Counted from the first letter of the stretch, positions 33,681 to 43,037 are shown. The stretch: 64,000 nt of DNA from Virgibacillus siamensis (GCF_900162695.1 NZ_FUIH01000007.1:1364001-1428000), one strand, 5' to 3'. Numbers and translations: made by a program. The notes: generated from the letters alone by a model not told the origin.

Positions 33681-34130
33681 TTATTTCTGAATAAGCGCCA
33701 TCAAGATTCGGCAGCCGTCTGATTGTCTTCCGCGTATTTGAAAGGGAATTATATTTATTCCAGCTACCCAAAAGTTAAATAGTGCAAGCAGTACAATTGA
33801 ATAGTGTGGATAAATGCTGTTTACATACCACAACATAATGGCAAGCAAACTATTGCATATGGGGCCCGCAGCGGCAATCCAGATTTTTTCAAAACGGTCA
33901 AACGGCACTTCCCGCTCGCTGGATACACTTCCTCCAATAAAAAAATACAAATGAATGATCACTTGAATGTTTCGTAATGTAAATTCATAAACCCTTCTGC
34001 CTGTTCCGATGGTCAGAAAAATGCTGTTTGCCTTGACTAGTGAAGCGCCTAATGCATGACCGCTCTCATGAACAAATGTACCGATTGGCGCAACTACGAA
34101 TACCAGATAAAGAAGTGTATAAACGTCCAT
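33681..34130 (-). CDS. M50-like membrane metalloprotease domain protein
   Basis: A 149-residue membrane protein. The zinc motif HESGHALGASLV (HExxH, near residue 21) sits at the end of the first hydrophobic segment, as in site-2 proteases. A second segment (IQVIIHLYFFIGGSV), a loop and IWIAAAGPICNSLLAIMLWY follow. The last part, FNFWVAGINIIPFQIRGRQS then DGCRIL, resembles the NPxDGG ligand region but with D in QSDGCR. It is small for the family. There is no substrate clue; it sits 8 bp after ppiB. It might be a spore-specific protease, which is inference. Confidence 0.65.
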   Translation of the reverse strand: MDVYTLLYLVFVVAPIGTFVHESGHALGASLVKANSIFLTIGTGRRVYEFTLRNIQVIIHLYFFIGGSVSSEREVPFDRFEKIWIAAAGPICNSLLAIMLWYVNSIYPHYSIVLLALFNFWVAGINIIPFQIRGRQSDGCRILMALIQK

Positions 34131-34138
34131 TTAAAATC

Positions 34139-34576
34139 TTACTCAGAGACTACCCTTATTTCCTTCATTGCATCCCCGTTTTTCATAGCTTTTGCATGTT
34201 CAATTCCTGATGTTACCTGACCAAAAACTGTATGAACACCGTTTAAATGTGGTTGTGGTTCATGTACAACAAAAAATTGACAGCTTCCAGTATCTTTACC
34301 GGCGTGTGCCATCGATAACGATCCTTCAACATGTGTATGCGGATTTCCTTCTGTTTCACAATTGATTGTGTACCCGGCTGAACCCGTTCCATTTCCATTT
34401 GGACAGCCGCCTTGACTGACAAACCCTGGTATTACCCGGTGAAAAGTCAGCCCATCATAAAATTGCTCATTAGCCAGTTTTTCGAAGTTGGCTACTGTAT
34501 TCGGTGCTTCGTTTGGATAAAGTTCAAATTCAATTTTATTACCATTTTCCATTAATATATACCCGGTTTTATTCAT
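34139..34576 (-). CDS. ppiB: Peptidyl-prolyl cis-trans isomerase B (cyclophilin)
   Basis: Cytoplasmic proline isomerase of 145 residues. Active-site residues are in LTFHRVIPGFVSQGG (Phe-His-Arg, near 48) and TGSCQFFVVHEPQPHLNGVH (Gln, Phe near 93-100). It has no signal peptide. It lies between lysA and the M50-like gene; ppiB near lysA is the B. subtilis arrangement too. Confidence 0.96.
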   Translation of the reverse strand: MNKTGYILMENGNKIEFELYPNEAPNTVANFEKLANEQFYDGLTFHRVIPGFVSQGGCPNGNGTGSAGYTINCETEGNPHTHVEGSLSMAHAGKDTGSCQFFVVHEPQPHLNGVHTVFGQVTSGIEHAKAMKNGDAMKEIRVVSE

Positions 34577-34646
34577 CTCGATATCCCCTTTTAAATTCTT
34601 TAAACACTGTATATCTTACCATTTTCCAAAAAATAATTAAAGCTTC

Positions 34647-35957
34647 CTATTCTTCATAAGGCAAATCATTTTTCACTAAATCTTTGTAGGTTTCCCGTTT
34701 TACAACGAGCTTGTCCCGGCCGTTTTCCACAAAAACAACAGCAGCATTCGGAAATCTGTTGTAATGATTTGCCATAGAATAACCGTAAGCACCTGTTGAA
34801 AAAACAGCTAATACATCTCCGCTTTCAACCTCAGGCAATGGTAAATCCCAAATCAGCATATCACCCGATTCGCAACATTTACCTGCTACAGAAACATCTC
34901 CGGAAAGTTCAGCATCAGCTTTATTCGCTAGTAATCCCTCATATCTAGCCTGATAAAGTGCTGGTCTTAAATTATCCGTTAATCCACCGTCTACGGAAAT
35001 ATACGTGCGAACATCCGGAATTTCTTTAATTGAACCAATCGTATACAAAGTCAATCCTGCGTTTCCGGCAATTGAACGACCTGGCTCAATCCAAATTTCC
35101 GGTATTGGTATTTCAAGAGAGGCGGCATGTTTTTTTACTGTTTTCACGAGTTCTTCGACATAAGCGGAATATGGAAGCGGGTTATCCTCATCTGTGTATC
35201 GAATACCGAATCCTCCTCCAAGATTCAGAACATCCGGTGTATAATCATATTGGTCTTTCCATAACTTCAATTTTTTGAATAACATTTCCGCAGCAAGTTT
35301 AAATCCATCTGTTTCAAATATTTGTGAACCAATATGGCAATGAAGACCCTTGAATCGGATTTTGCGGTGTTCTGTTAATTGCAAAAACGCTTGATCAGCT
35401 TGACCATTATGAAGATTAAACCCAAATTTCGAATCTTCATTTCCAGTCATAATATACCTATGTGTTTTTGATTCAATCCCTGGCGTAACACGCATAAGGA
35501 CATCCATTTCTTTTCCGTACTGCTCCAACAAACTCGTGATTAAATTAATCTCGTAAAAATTATCAACTACAATACAACCAACATTATTCTCGATCGCCAT
35601 GGCAAGTTCATCCCGGCTTTTATTATTTCCATGCATGTGAATTTTTTCGACTGGAAAATCAGCCTGTAATGCTGTGTACAGCTCTCCTTGTGACACAACA
35701 TCCAAACTTAAGTTTTCCTGTTTCATCACCTGGAGCATTGCAATCGAAGAAAAAGCTTTACTTGCGTATGCAACCTGTGCTTTAACGTTTAGTTTTTTAA
35801 AAGTATCCATGAATTCCCTGCAGTTGTTCCGAATTACAGATACATCATATACGTACAACGGACTTCCATATTCGGAAACCAATTTCATTGAATCCATTCC
35901 ACCGATTTCCAAATGGCCCTTCCCGTTAATAGTGAATGGGTAATTTTCCAGTGTCAT
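34647..35957 (-). CDS. lysA: Diaminopimelate decarboxylase
   Basis: PLP enzyme of fold type III making L-lysine from meso-diaminopimelate. The PLP Lys is in QVAYASKAFSSIAML (near residue 67). Also seen are NLGGGFGIRYT (near 247) and the interface Cys motif VAGKCCESGD (near 365). The 436 residues are full length. It sits downstream of the spoVA genes, as in B. subtilis, 80 bp from spoVAF. Confidence 0.97.
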   Translation of the reverse strand: MTLENYPFTINGKGHLEIGGMDSMKLVSEYGSPLYVYDVSVIRNNCREFMDTFKKLNVKAQVAYASKAFSSIAMLQVMKQENLSLDVVSQGELYTALQADFPVEKIHMHGNNKSRDELAMAIENNVGCIVVDNFYEINLITSLLEQYGKEMDVLMRVTPGIESKTHRYIMTGNEDSKFGFNLHNGQADQAFLQLTEHRKIRFKGLHCHIGSQIFETDGFKLAAEMLFKKLKLWKDQYDYTPDVLNLGGGFGIRYTDEDNPLPYSAYVEELVKTVKKHAASLEIPIPEIWIEPGRSIAGNAGLTLYTIGSIKEIPDVRTYISVDGGLTDNLRPALYQARYEGLLANKADAELSGDVSVAGKCCESGDMLIWDLPLPEVESGDVLAVFSTGAYGYSMANHYNRFPNAAVVFVENGRDKLVVKRETYKDLVKNDLPYEE

Positions 35958-36037
35958 AATACATGTCCCCTATTCAAAAGAATAAAAATACTGTATCATA
36001 AGCCGAAAAAAAACAAAAGGATAATGCCGGCATAACT

Positions 36038-37516
36038 TTACCGTTTAACAGGCTGGCGGTAATTATTTCGCGGGTGTACAATGCTTGGACGCTTATTGGA
36101 TTTTGGAACCGGCACTCGAATAAGAATTTGAACAATCGCACCTGCATTGAACGGCAAAAACGGCCATAAGTAAGGGGTTCGGATTGATTTAAGTCGTACG
36201 AGGTATAAAATAAACGCGGTAAATCCAACAGCAAATCCAATCACTCCAAATAATCCTGTCACAACAATCAGCACAAATCGCGTTAGTTTATTTGCAACAC
36301 TTAGTTCATAACTTGGGGTAACATACGATCCGATAGCACTTACAGAAACGTATAAAATAACTTCGGGGCCAAACATTCCTACATCAATGGCTATTTGACC
36401 AATCAGTACAGCAGCAATCAAGCCCATTGCTGTTGACAGGGGTGTCGGTGTATGGATTGCGGCCATTCGTAAAAATTCCACACCAAGATCCGCTAATATA
36501 ATTTGCAGTACGATTGGTACATTGCCTTCCTCTTGCGGTCCAATAAACGCCAGTTGCTGCGGAAGTAAAGACGGCTCAATTACAAACAATAGCCATAGCG
36601 GCAGTAAAAAGATGGACGCAAGGATTGCCAAAAACCTTACCCATCTTATAAATGTACCGACCATTGGCGCCTGCCGGTATTCTTCTGCATGTTGGACATG
36701 ATGAAAATAGGTGGTCGGCAAAATAATAATGCTCGGTGATGTATCAACCATCAACAACACATGGCCTTCCAGTAAATGGCTGGAAGCTACATCAGGACGT
36801 TCTGTATAACGTACCAATGGATAAGGATTCCATCCCCGCTGCACAATAAATTCTTCAATTGTTTTGTCTGCCATTGATATGCCATCGATTTCAATATCCT
36901 CAATTTTCTTTTTAATAACTTCAATTAAACCTTCATCCGCAACATCGCTTAAATAACAAACGCATAAATCTGTCTTCGATCGCTCTCCCACTTTCAACAT
37001 TTCCATGCGAAGTCTGGCATCACGTATTCGCCTTCTTGTTAAAGCAGTATTTTCGATGATGTTTTCCGTATATCCATCCCGAGATCCACGTACAACATGT
37101 TCTGTATCCGGTTCCTGGGGAGTACGCCCCGGGTAATGCCGTACATCAACAATGAAGGAATGTTTTTCTCCATTCACGAAAATAACAATCAAACCGGACA
37201 ATAACTGATCCACCACTTCATCCATATTTTCTGTTTCTATTACTTGTTGATGTATAATCCGGTTGTGTATGATTTCGGGTATCTTTCTTCGTTCCCGCTC
37301 ACTATCATTAATATCGACTAATTTTTTTATTACTTCTGCAATAACAGATGTATCACAAAGTCCTGTTAAATAATAAATCTGAACTTTTGTTTTCAACAGG
37401 GTTAATTCCCGAAACCCCAGATCAAACGATGTACCCAGACCGATTTTGTCTTTCATGTATGCTTCATTTTCTTTAACTTTTCCGGAGACCAATGTCACAT
37501 CATCACGCATTTTCAT
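36038..37516 (-). CDS. spoVAF: Stage V sporulation protein AF (GerA-type A subunit homolog)
   Basis: A 492-residue inner spore membrane protein of the GerA/SpoVAF family. A large soluble N-terminal region (about 1-290), with FDLGFRELTLLKTKVQIYYL, is followed by about five helices (about 295-460) and a basic tail KSNKRPSIVHPRNN. In B. subtilis it forms part of a complex that boosts the germination response. Here it follows spoVAB directly (31 bp), with spoVAC, spoVAD and spoVAE missing from between. Confidence 0.95.
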   Translation of the reverse strand: MKMRDDVTLVSGKVKENEAYMKDKIGLGTSFDLGFRELTLLKTKVQIYYLTGLCDTSVIAEVIKKLVDINDSERERRKIPEIIHNRIIHQQVIETENMDEVVDQLLSGLIVIFVNGEKHSFIVDVRHYPGRTPQEPDTEHVVRGSRDGYTENIIENTALTRRRIRDARLRMEMLKVGERSKTDLCVCYLSDVADEGLIEVIKKKIEDIEIDGISMADKTIEEFIVQRGWNPYPLVRYTERPDVASSHLLEGHVLLMVDTSPSIIILPTTYFHHVQHAEEYRQAPMVGTFIRWVRFLAILASIFLLPLWLLFVIEPSLLPQQLAFIGPQEEGNVPIVLQIILADLGVEFLRMAAIHTPTPLSTAMGLIAAVLIGQIAIDVGMFGPEVILYVSVSAIGSYVTPSYELSVANKLTRFVLIVVTGLFGVIGFAVGFTAFILYLVRLKSIRTPYLWPFLPFNAGAIVQILIRVPVPKSNKRPSIVHPRNNYRQPVKR

Positions 37517-37547
37517 AACTTAACACCTCGCTTCGAACTTTGCCTGT

Positions 37548-37976
37548 TCACTTCATAAAAAACGTCCATTGAAAAATGGAGCCGGCAATCTTCCCAAATA
37601 CGATTGCCATCAGAAACCATAACAGTTTATCTTCCATTCTTATACGTTTGGAAATAATCGGAAACACATTTAATACTTCCGTAAGTGCCGCTGCAAGCAT
37701 TCCATTAAAAATACCGTGGAATGTTCCCCACAAAATCAAAACTGCCGTCGGTTGATCCCAATTTACTTCCGCAAAAGACATATACGTGCCGAATAATGTT
37801 CCTGTTATGACACTGATAACATATACGTGTATATATTTTGCGGTACGGCTTAATTGAATTAATCTCGGAATAATACCCAATACAGTCAGAAAAGCAACAA
37901 ATCCTCCCCCAACCGCCAATCCACCAGCAAGACCAATTATGACCTCCAATATGCTAATGAAAAGGTTTGGTATCAT
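37548..37976 (-). CDS. spoVAB: Stage V sporulation protein AB
   Basis: A 142-residue membrane protein with about four helices, starting IPNLFISILEVIIGLAGGLA and containing GVGG-like VGGGFVAFLTVLGIIPRLIQ and ILWGTFHGIFNGMLAAALTE. It belongs to the SpoVA machinery for dipicolinic acid movement. The start overlaps the 3' end of spoVAA by 23 bases, indicating coupled translation. Confidence 0.92.
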   Translation of the reverse strand: MIPNLFISILEVIIGLAGGLAVGGGFVAFLTVLGIIPRLIQLSRTAKYIHVYVISVITGTLFGTYMSFAEVNWDQPTAVLILWGTFHGIFNGMLAAALTEVLNVFPIISKRIRMEDKLLWFLMAIVFGKIAGSIFQWTFFMK

Positions 37977-38571
37977 TTAACCGGTTTTCATAGTAACTGA
38001 CGTATTGATCCAAATCCTGCTGGTAATTATAAATTTCAACTTCAAGCGGACTGGGTTCTTCATTGAACCGTTTGGTGAACCAATGATTGAAGAATAGCAG
38101 CATACCAATGCCCAATCCGAATGAATAAGGAATTTGTATCCACAATGGGTATTCATTTTCTTCACCGGTCAATAATAAATGCAGCTTTTGCTGAACTTCC
38201 TGCATACTAACATCATAATGAAAATTCATAATCGTCATGGCCGTTCCGATAAACAAAAGAATCCAAACAATGGATGCAAGCAGTATACTTGGTGTTTTTT
38301 TTACTTTTTTGATTCGGATAATTGACTGTGCCGGCCCAATAAGCTGAAACTCCAGTCCTGAATATTGCTCGTTTAAATGGTCAATAACGATAAAGCTATC
38401 AATGATGATTATGTTTTGATCTTTTTCTGTTATGTTGTAGATAAAGGTATTCTCCAACTTGGATTTAAGCGCTGAAGGCGCTGATATATACGCGATATCC
38501 TTTAAATACAAACGCTGCATTTTGTTCAGTTCCACATTTTTCTTCATCCGGAGATAAATGATGTTATCCAT
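37954..38571 (-). CDS. spoVAA: Stage V sporulation protein AA
   Basis: A 205-residue protein. The N-terminal cytoplasmic domain (about 1-90) has IIYLRMKKNVELNKMQRLYL, followed by two membrane helices (about 98-117 and 147-165) and a polar tail. It is first in the spoVA cluster. In B. subtilis the operon is sigma-G dependent; I could not identify a convincing sigma-G promoter upstream. Family assignment by pattern and position. Confidence 0.9.
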   Translation of the reverse strand: MDNIIYLRMKKNVELNKMQRLYLKDIAYISAPSALKSKLENTFIYNITEKDQNIIIIDSFIVIDHLNEQYSGLEFQLIGPAQSIIRIKKVKKTPSILLASIVWILLFIGTAMTIMNFHYDVSMQEVQQKLHLLLTGEENEYPLWIQIPYSFGLGIGMLLFFNHWFTKRFNEEPSPLEVEIYNYQQDLDQYVSYYENRLNDTKPFH

Positions 38572-38717
38572 ATAAAATCATCCTCCGTTTTGTGATGTAC
38601 TATAGTGTTTGTTAAAAAAAATTTGTTATAGCTAGCAAAAGTTGACAAGTAGAAGCTAAAGTGCAGTGACTCATTCGGTAATCGAATTATACACAAGCAT
38701 AAAATTTTATTATTAAA

Positions 38718-38749
38718 ACAAAAAAATCACCACTTTAAAAGTGATGATT
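38718..38749 (-). terminator. Intrinsic terminator of the spoIIA operon
   Basis: On minus AATCATCAC and GTGGTGATT pair over 9 bp (one G-T) with a 7-base loop, followed by T7. It begins 2 bases past the sigF stop and separates sigF from spoVAA. Confidence 0.85.
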
Positions 38750-38750
38750 A

Positions 38751-39515
38751 TCATTGATTCATATTAACTTTCATTTCGTACAGTATTTTCTTCTCGAGTC
38801 TTGAAACCTGCACTTGTGAAATACCGAGCCTTTCCGCTACTTCCGATTGCGTTCTATCTTTATAATAACGCAAATATACAATCAACCGCTCACGCTCATT
38901 GAGCCCCCTTATTGCCTCCTGTAACGTCAGTTTGTCAAACCAGTTTGTATCTTCCTCTGCTATTTGATCCAGCAATGTAATCGGATCGCCATCATTTTCA
39001 AACACCGTTTCATGAATGGAGTGCGGAGCTTTCGCTGCATCTTCTGCATGCACAACATCCTCTGGCGAAATATCCAAAGCATCAGCTATTTCATGGATGG
39101 CAGGCGATCTTCCAAGTTGTTTCGTCAGCTCGTCCCGTTTTTTTCTGATTTTATTTCCAGTCTCTTTCAGGGATCTGCTGACTTTAACACTTCCGTCATC
39201 ACGGATGAATCGTTGGATTTCCCCGATAATCATCGGAACCGCATACGTGGAAAATCGTACATCATATGACAAATCAAATTTATCAATCGCTTTGATAAGC
39301 CCGATACTTCCGATTTGAAATAAATCATCCGGATCATAGCCTCTGCTGATAAATCGCTGGACAACGGACCAGACAAGCCTGACGTTTCTTTCGACCAAAA
39401 TATCCCTGGATTCTTTATCGCCATGTTGGCTTTTATAAATATATTCTTTTACCTGTTCATCTGTTAAAGCCTCTCTCTGATCATTGTAATCATCTTTTTT
39501 AACATTTACATCCAT
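38751..39515 (-). CDS. sigF: RNA polymerase sigma factor SigF (forespore)
   Basis: First forespore-specific sigma factor. Region 2 has DILVERNVRLVWSVVQRFIS and PDDLFQIGSIGLIKAIDKFD; region 3 FIRDDGSVKVSRSLKETGNK; region 4 the helix-turn-helix SEVAERLGISQVQVSRLEKK near the C terminus. I set the start at ATG 39515, which gives MDVNVKK as in B. subtilis (MDVEVKK) and 254 residues. An in-frame TTG start six codons upstream would overlap spoIIAB. The gene is 8 bp after spoIIAB. Confidence 0.96.
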   Translation of the reverse strand: MDVNVKKDDYNDQREALTDEQVKEYIYKSQHGDKESRDILVERNVRLVWSVVQRFISRGYDPDDLFQIGSIGLIKAIDKFDLSYDVRFSTYAVPMIIGEIQRFIRDDGSVKVSRSLKETGNKIRKKRDELTKQLGRSPAIHEIADALDISPEDVVHAEDAAKAPHSIHETVFENDGDPITLLDQIAEEDTNWFDKLTLQEAIRGLNERERLIVYLRYYKDRTQSEVAERLGISQVQVSRLEKKILYEMKVNMNQ

Positions 39516-39523
39516 AGGCATCC

Positions 39524-39964
39524 CTATTTGCAAACCGTCTTGCTTTTTGTTAATTGTTTTGTCATATGCACGGTAGTTCCGTCACCAGGGCTGGAAATAA
39601 CTTCAACAGAATCCATGAAATTTTCAATGATCGTAAAACCCATTCCGGAACGTTCCAGCTCGGGTTTCGATGTATACAGCGGCTGTCTGGCTTCATCCAA
39701 GTCTCCAATACCAATACCATTATCCTTAATTGTCAGTTCCACTTCGTCATCGTTCAAGGCGCATCGAATAGAAACCTGATTGCCGGGCCTATTATTATAA
39801 CCATGGATTATTGCGTTTGTTACCGCTTCTGATACGACTGTTTTTATCTCAGTCAATTCATCCATTGTGGGATCAAGCTGTGCAATAAATGAACCGACTG
39901 TCACCCTGGCAAAGGACTCGTTCTCACTTACACTGGAAAATTCTACACACATTTCATTATTCAT
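39524..39964 (-). CDS. spoIIAB: Anti-sigma-F factor / serine kinase SpoIIAB
   Basis: A 146-residue GHKL kinase that binds SigF, and phosphorylates SpoIIAA with ATP. N box SEAVTNAIIHGYNN (near 45), G1 box IKDNGIGIGDLDEA (near 80) and G2 box RSGMGFTIIENFMD (near 107) are intact. The ATG overlaps the spoIIAA stop (ATGA). Partner switching with SpoIIAA and SpoIIE confines SigF activity to the forespore. Confidence 0.97.
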   Translation of the reverse strand: MNNEMCVEFSSVSENESFARVTVGSFIAQLDPTMDELTEIKTVVSEAVTNAIIHGYNNRPGNQVSIRCALNDDEVELTIKDNGIGIGDLDEARQPLYTSKPELERSGMGFTIIENFMDSVEVISSPGDGTTVHMTKQLTKSKTVCK

Positions 39965-40314
39965 GAAGCCACCCCTAACGTAAATAACGCGTTTTCTTCG
40001 TTCTCCTCTAAACGAATAATTTTAAAAATACCCGACATTTCGAATAAACGTTTTACTGGCGGCGAAACTGAACATACGACCATTTCCCCGCCAAGCTGCA
40101 GAACCTCCTTATACCTTCCCAGAACAACCCCCAGTCCGGAGCTGTCCATAAATGATACAGCTTCAAGATTTAAAATCACATGCTTTATAGCATTCTGGTA
40201 AATCATTTCCTTCCATTCATTCCGCAATGCTTCTGCTTCATGATGGTCCAGTTCCCCTGAGATTCGAACGATTAATACGTCTTCTTTCACTTCAAACGCA
40301 GTAGACAGAACCAT
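39961..40314 (-). CDS. spoIIAA: Anti-sigma factor antagonist SpoIIAA
   Basis: A 117-residue STAS-domain protein. The phosphorylated Ser is in LEAVSFMDSSGLGVVLGRYK (near residue 58). The dephosphorylated form frees SigF from SpoIIAB. It is the first gene of the operon, with AAGGAGGAG before ATG and a sigma-H-like promoter about 35 bases upstream. Confidence 0.96.
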   Translation of the reverse strand: MVLSTAFEVKEDVLIVRISGELDHHEAEALRNEWKEMIYQNAIKHVILNLEAVSFMDSSGLGVVLGRYKEVLQLGGEMVVCSVSPPVKRLFEMSGIFKIIRLEENEENALFTLGVAS

Positions 40315-40347
40315 TTTGTTCTCCTCCTTACAAATTGTTGTATTATA

Positions 40348-40377
40348 TTTTTCTTTATATGTCTTCCTAATTCCTGC
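40348..40377 (-). promoter_or_regulatory. Candidate sigma-H promoter of spoIIAA-spoIIAB-sigF
   Basis: On minus GCAGGAATT (40377-40369) fits the sigma-H -35 (RNAGGAWWW), and 12 bases later AAAGAAAAA (40356-40348) fits RNNGAATWW with one mismatch. Position 34 bases before spoIIAA and the known sigma-H control of spoIIA support it. Confidence 0.55.
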
Positions 40378-40419
40378 ATGATGACAAAAGAAGTGCCTAT
40401 TCGTTCAAAATAGTAAAAA

Positions 40420-41607
40420 TCAACCGCTTTTCGCCAAGTTTTGCAGTGTCCTTTTCAGTAAGGTGAAATAACTTGCTGACTCAACATCCTGATTAATGAC
40501 GAGCGGTGATTTGGAAACTGTTTTTCCGGATTTTTTGATCACAATTTCCCCCACTTTGTCGCCTTTTTTAAGCGGTAATTGGATATCTTCCGACAACATA
40601 GATTTTGCAGTAATATCTTCGGTTGATTCACCTTTTCGATGAATGGTGCTGATTGACTCTGAAGCGACAACATCGATATGCTGCTTTTCTGACTTCAATA
40701 AATCCAATGTTGTTACTTTGTCACCTTTTTTAAATAAGTTTTTTGTTTCAAAATGGTTAAATGCATAATCAAGCATCTGGGATACTGTTCCATTGCGCTT
40801 TTTCGTCGAATCGGCCCCCATTACAACCGCTATTACACGCATGTCATTTTTCTCTGCTGTAGCAGTAAGACAATATTTAGCCTCATTGGTATACCCGGTT
40901 TTTAATCCATCCACCCCCGGATATGACTTAACTAATTTATTTGTATTGACCAGCCAGAACTCGTTCTCCTGACCCTTTCGTAAATAGTCTTCATATACAG
41001 AAGTATAATCGGTTATAGATTCGTATTTTAATAACTCTTTTGCCATGACTGACATATCATGAACGGTGCTGTAATGGTTCTCAGCAGGCAAGCCGGTTGA
41101 ATTTCCGAAATGAGTGTTCTCCAGCCCAAGTGCCTTTACTTTTTCGTTCATTTTCTTAACAAAAGCTTCTTCGCTTCCGGCAAGCCGTTCGGCAAGTGCT
41201 ACCGTAGCATCATTACCAGAGGCAATGGCGATTCCTTTCAATAAATCATTAACACTCATTTCTTCGCCTTCCTCCAGAAATATTTGTGAACCTCCCATCG
41301 ATGCAGCCCGCTCACTGACACGTATCATATCATCTTTCTCGATTTTTCCTTTGTCGAGTGCATCCATAATCAGAAGCAGAGACATAATTTTTGTCATACT
41401 TGCGGGTGGCAATTTCTTGTTGGGATTTTTCTTGTAAAGTACTTTACCGGTATCCCGCTCAATTAGAATAGCTGATTTAACATCCGGCGCAAGATTAATA
41501 TTCTCACCGGACTTTTCGCCGGAATCCCCCTCCTTGCCGTAAACAATACCGGATGCAACCGCCATATAAAAACAAACGATACTGGTCATTATTACAAATT
41601 TTTTCAT
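40420..41607 (-). CDS. dacF: D-alanyl-D-alanine carboxypeptidase DacF
   Basis: Forespore-expressed penicillin-binding protein that adjusts cross-linking of spore peptidoglycan. A signal peptide (residues 1-24) precedes the catalytic domain with SMTK (PPASMTKIMSLL, near 70), SGN (IASGNDATVALAE, near 135) and KTG (GLKTGYTNEA, near 242), plus a C-terminal beta domain (about 285-380). The length is 395. It precedes spoIIAA in the same direction, as in B. subtilis. Confidence 0.95.
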   Translation of the reverse strand: MKKFVIMTSIVCFYMAVASGIVYGKEGDSGEKSGENINLAPDVKSAILIERDTGKVLYKKNPNKKLPPASMTKIMSLLLIMDALDKGKIEKDDMIRVSERAASMGGSQIFLEEGEEMSVNDLLKGIAIASGNDATVALAERLAGSEEAFVKKMNEKVKALGLENTHFGNSTGLPAENHYSTVHDMSVMAKELLKYESITDYTSVYEDYLRKGQENEFWLVNTNKLVKSYPGVDGLKTGYTNEAKYCLTATAEKNDMRVIAVVMGADSTKKRNGTVSQMLDYAFNHFETKNLFKKGDKVTTLDLLKSEKQHIDVVASESISTIHRKGESTEDITAKSMLSEDIQLPLKKGDKVGEIVIKKSGKTVSKSPLVINQDVESASYFTLLKRTLQNLAKSG

Positions 41608-41680
41608 GGTTTAACCTCCAACAATCAATATAGTAAAAGGATTAACGTAATGACATCAATTTATACTTGTTGAAGGCGCA

Positions 41681-41711
41681 AAAAAACACACATGGGAGAT
41701 GTGTGTTTTTT
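41681..41711 (-). terminator. Intrinsic terminator of the deoB-punA-pdp operon
   Basis: AAAAAACACACAT and ATGTGTGTTTTTT form a perfect 13-bp stem with a 5-base loop and a T tail on minus, 16 bases past the pdp stop. Confidence 0.9.
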
Positions 41712-41726
41712 CATCTAATATCTCTG

Positions 41727-43034
41727 TTATTCTGTTACAGTTCCATAAATAAGGGTAGGCGATTCGACTGGTGTATCAGAAATTGTGATACTTTTATAAA
41801 GCTTCTCTTTAACGTCCTCAATGTCAGTGCTATTTGTATGAATCGTTAAAAGCGGTTCGCCCTCTGTAACATTGTCTCCGATTTTCTTATGAAGCACTAT
41901 GCCTGCAGCCAAATCAATGACCGATTCTTTGGTTGCTCTTCCCGCTCCAAGCATCATTGCTGCGGTTCCAACATCATTTGCAGTAATTTCAGCTATCGTA
42001 CCGGTTTTCTTTGCAGGCAATGCAATCTTATAATCTGCCTGGGGAAGCATTTCCGGTTGATCCGCCACAGTGGTATCCCCACCCTGGGATTCAATAAATG
42101 TTTTAAATTGACTGAATGCCTTTCCGTTGCGTATATTTTCCTGGAGAAGTTTGCGTGCTTCCTCCGTCGTCTCCGCTTTCCCGGCAAGCACTGTCATCTG
42201 ACTGCCTAATACGAGGCATAATTCGGTTAAATCATCTGGACCGTTACCTTTTAATGTATCAATTGCCTCTTTTATTTCCAATGCATTGCCAACTGCATTG
42301 CCAAGAGGCTGGCTCATATCCGAAATGACCGCCATCGTATTTCTTCCTACCTGGTTTCCAATGGATACCATAGCTTCAGCGAGTTCTTTGGCATCATCCA
42401 GTTTTTGCATAAAAGCCCCGGATCCAGTTTTAACATCAAGTACAATACTATCGGCACCAGATGCTATTTTTTTGCTCATAATGGAGCTTGCAATTAATGG
42501 GATTGAATTAACAGTTGCAGTTACATCCCTTAAGCTGTACAGTTTTTTATCTGCCGGTGTAAGGTTCCCGGATTGTCCAACCACTGCTACCTTGTTTTTA
42601 TTGACAAGCTGGATAAATTCTTCACTGGTAATTTCAACATGAAATCCCGGTATGGATTCCAGCTTATCGATGGTTCCGCCAGTGTGTCCCAGACCTCTGC
42701 CGCTCATTTTTGCAACCGGAACCCCAAGTGAAGCCACCAACGGAGCAAGTACAAGTGTTGTAGTGTCACCGACCCCGCCGGTTGAATGTTTATCGACTTT
42801 GATACCGGTAATTCCTGATAAATCTATTTTGTCGCCTGAGTCAACCATTGCACTTGTCAATTCCGCACGTTCTCTCTCATTCATATCCTGAAAATAAATA
42901 GTCATCAGAAGTGAACTCACCTGATAATCCGGTATCTCGCCGTTTGTATATCCATCAATAAAATAACGGATTTCCTCATTGGTAAGTTCTTTGCCATTAC
43001 GTTTTTTTTCAATTATGTCATACATTCTCATCAT
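41727..43034 (-). CDS. pdp: Pyrimidine-nucleoside phosphorylase
   Basis: Splits uridine, thymidine and deoxyuridine with phosphate. The signature SGRGLGHTGGTIDKLESIPG lies near residue 110, preceded by DKHSTGGVGDTTTLVLAPLV (near 82) with the phosphate-binding Lys/Ser. The C-terminal domain has AGIVLHKKIGDNVTEGEPL. The length is 435. It starts 3 bp after punA; three in-frame ATGs lie within four codons, so the exact start is uncertain. Confidence 0.96.
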   Translation of the reverse strand: MMRMYDIIEKKRNGKELTNEEIRYFIDGYTNGEIPDYQVSSLLMTIYFQDMNERERAELTSAMVDSGDKIDLSGITGIKVDKHSTGGVGDTTTLVLAPLVASLGVPVAKMSGRGLGHTGGTIDKLESIPGFHVEITSEEFIQLVNKNKVAVVGQSGNLTPADKKLYSLRDVTATVNSIPLIASSIMSKKIASGADSIVLDVKTGSGAFMQKLDDAKELAEAMVSIGNQVGRNTMAVISDMSQPLGNAVGNALEIKEAIDTLKGNGPDDLTELCLVLGSQMTVLAGKAETTEEARKLLQENIRNGKAFSQFKTFIESQGGDTTVADQPEMLPQADYKIALPAKKTGTIAEITANDVGTAAMMLGAGRATKESVIDLAAGIVLHKKIGDNVTEGEPLLTIHTNSTDIEDVKEKLYKSITISDTPVESPTLIYGTVTE

Positions 43035-43037
43035 CCA

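Noticed and set aside
38572..38717. Sigma-G promoter of spoVAA
   Set aside because: CACTATA with an upstream GCTATA is too weak a match to claim, although sigma-G control is expected.
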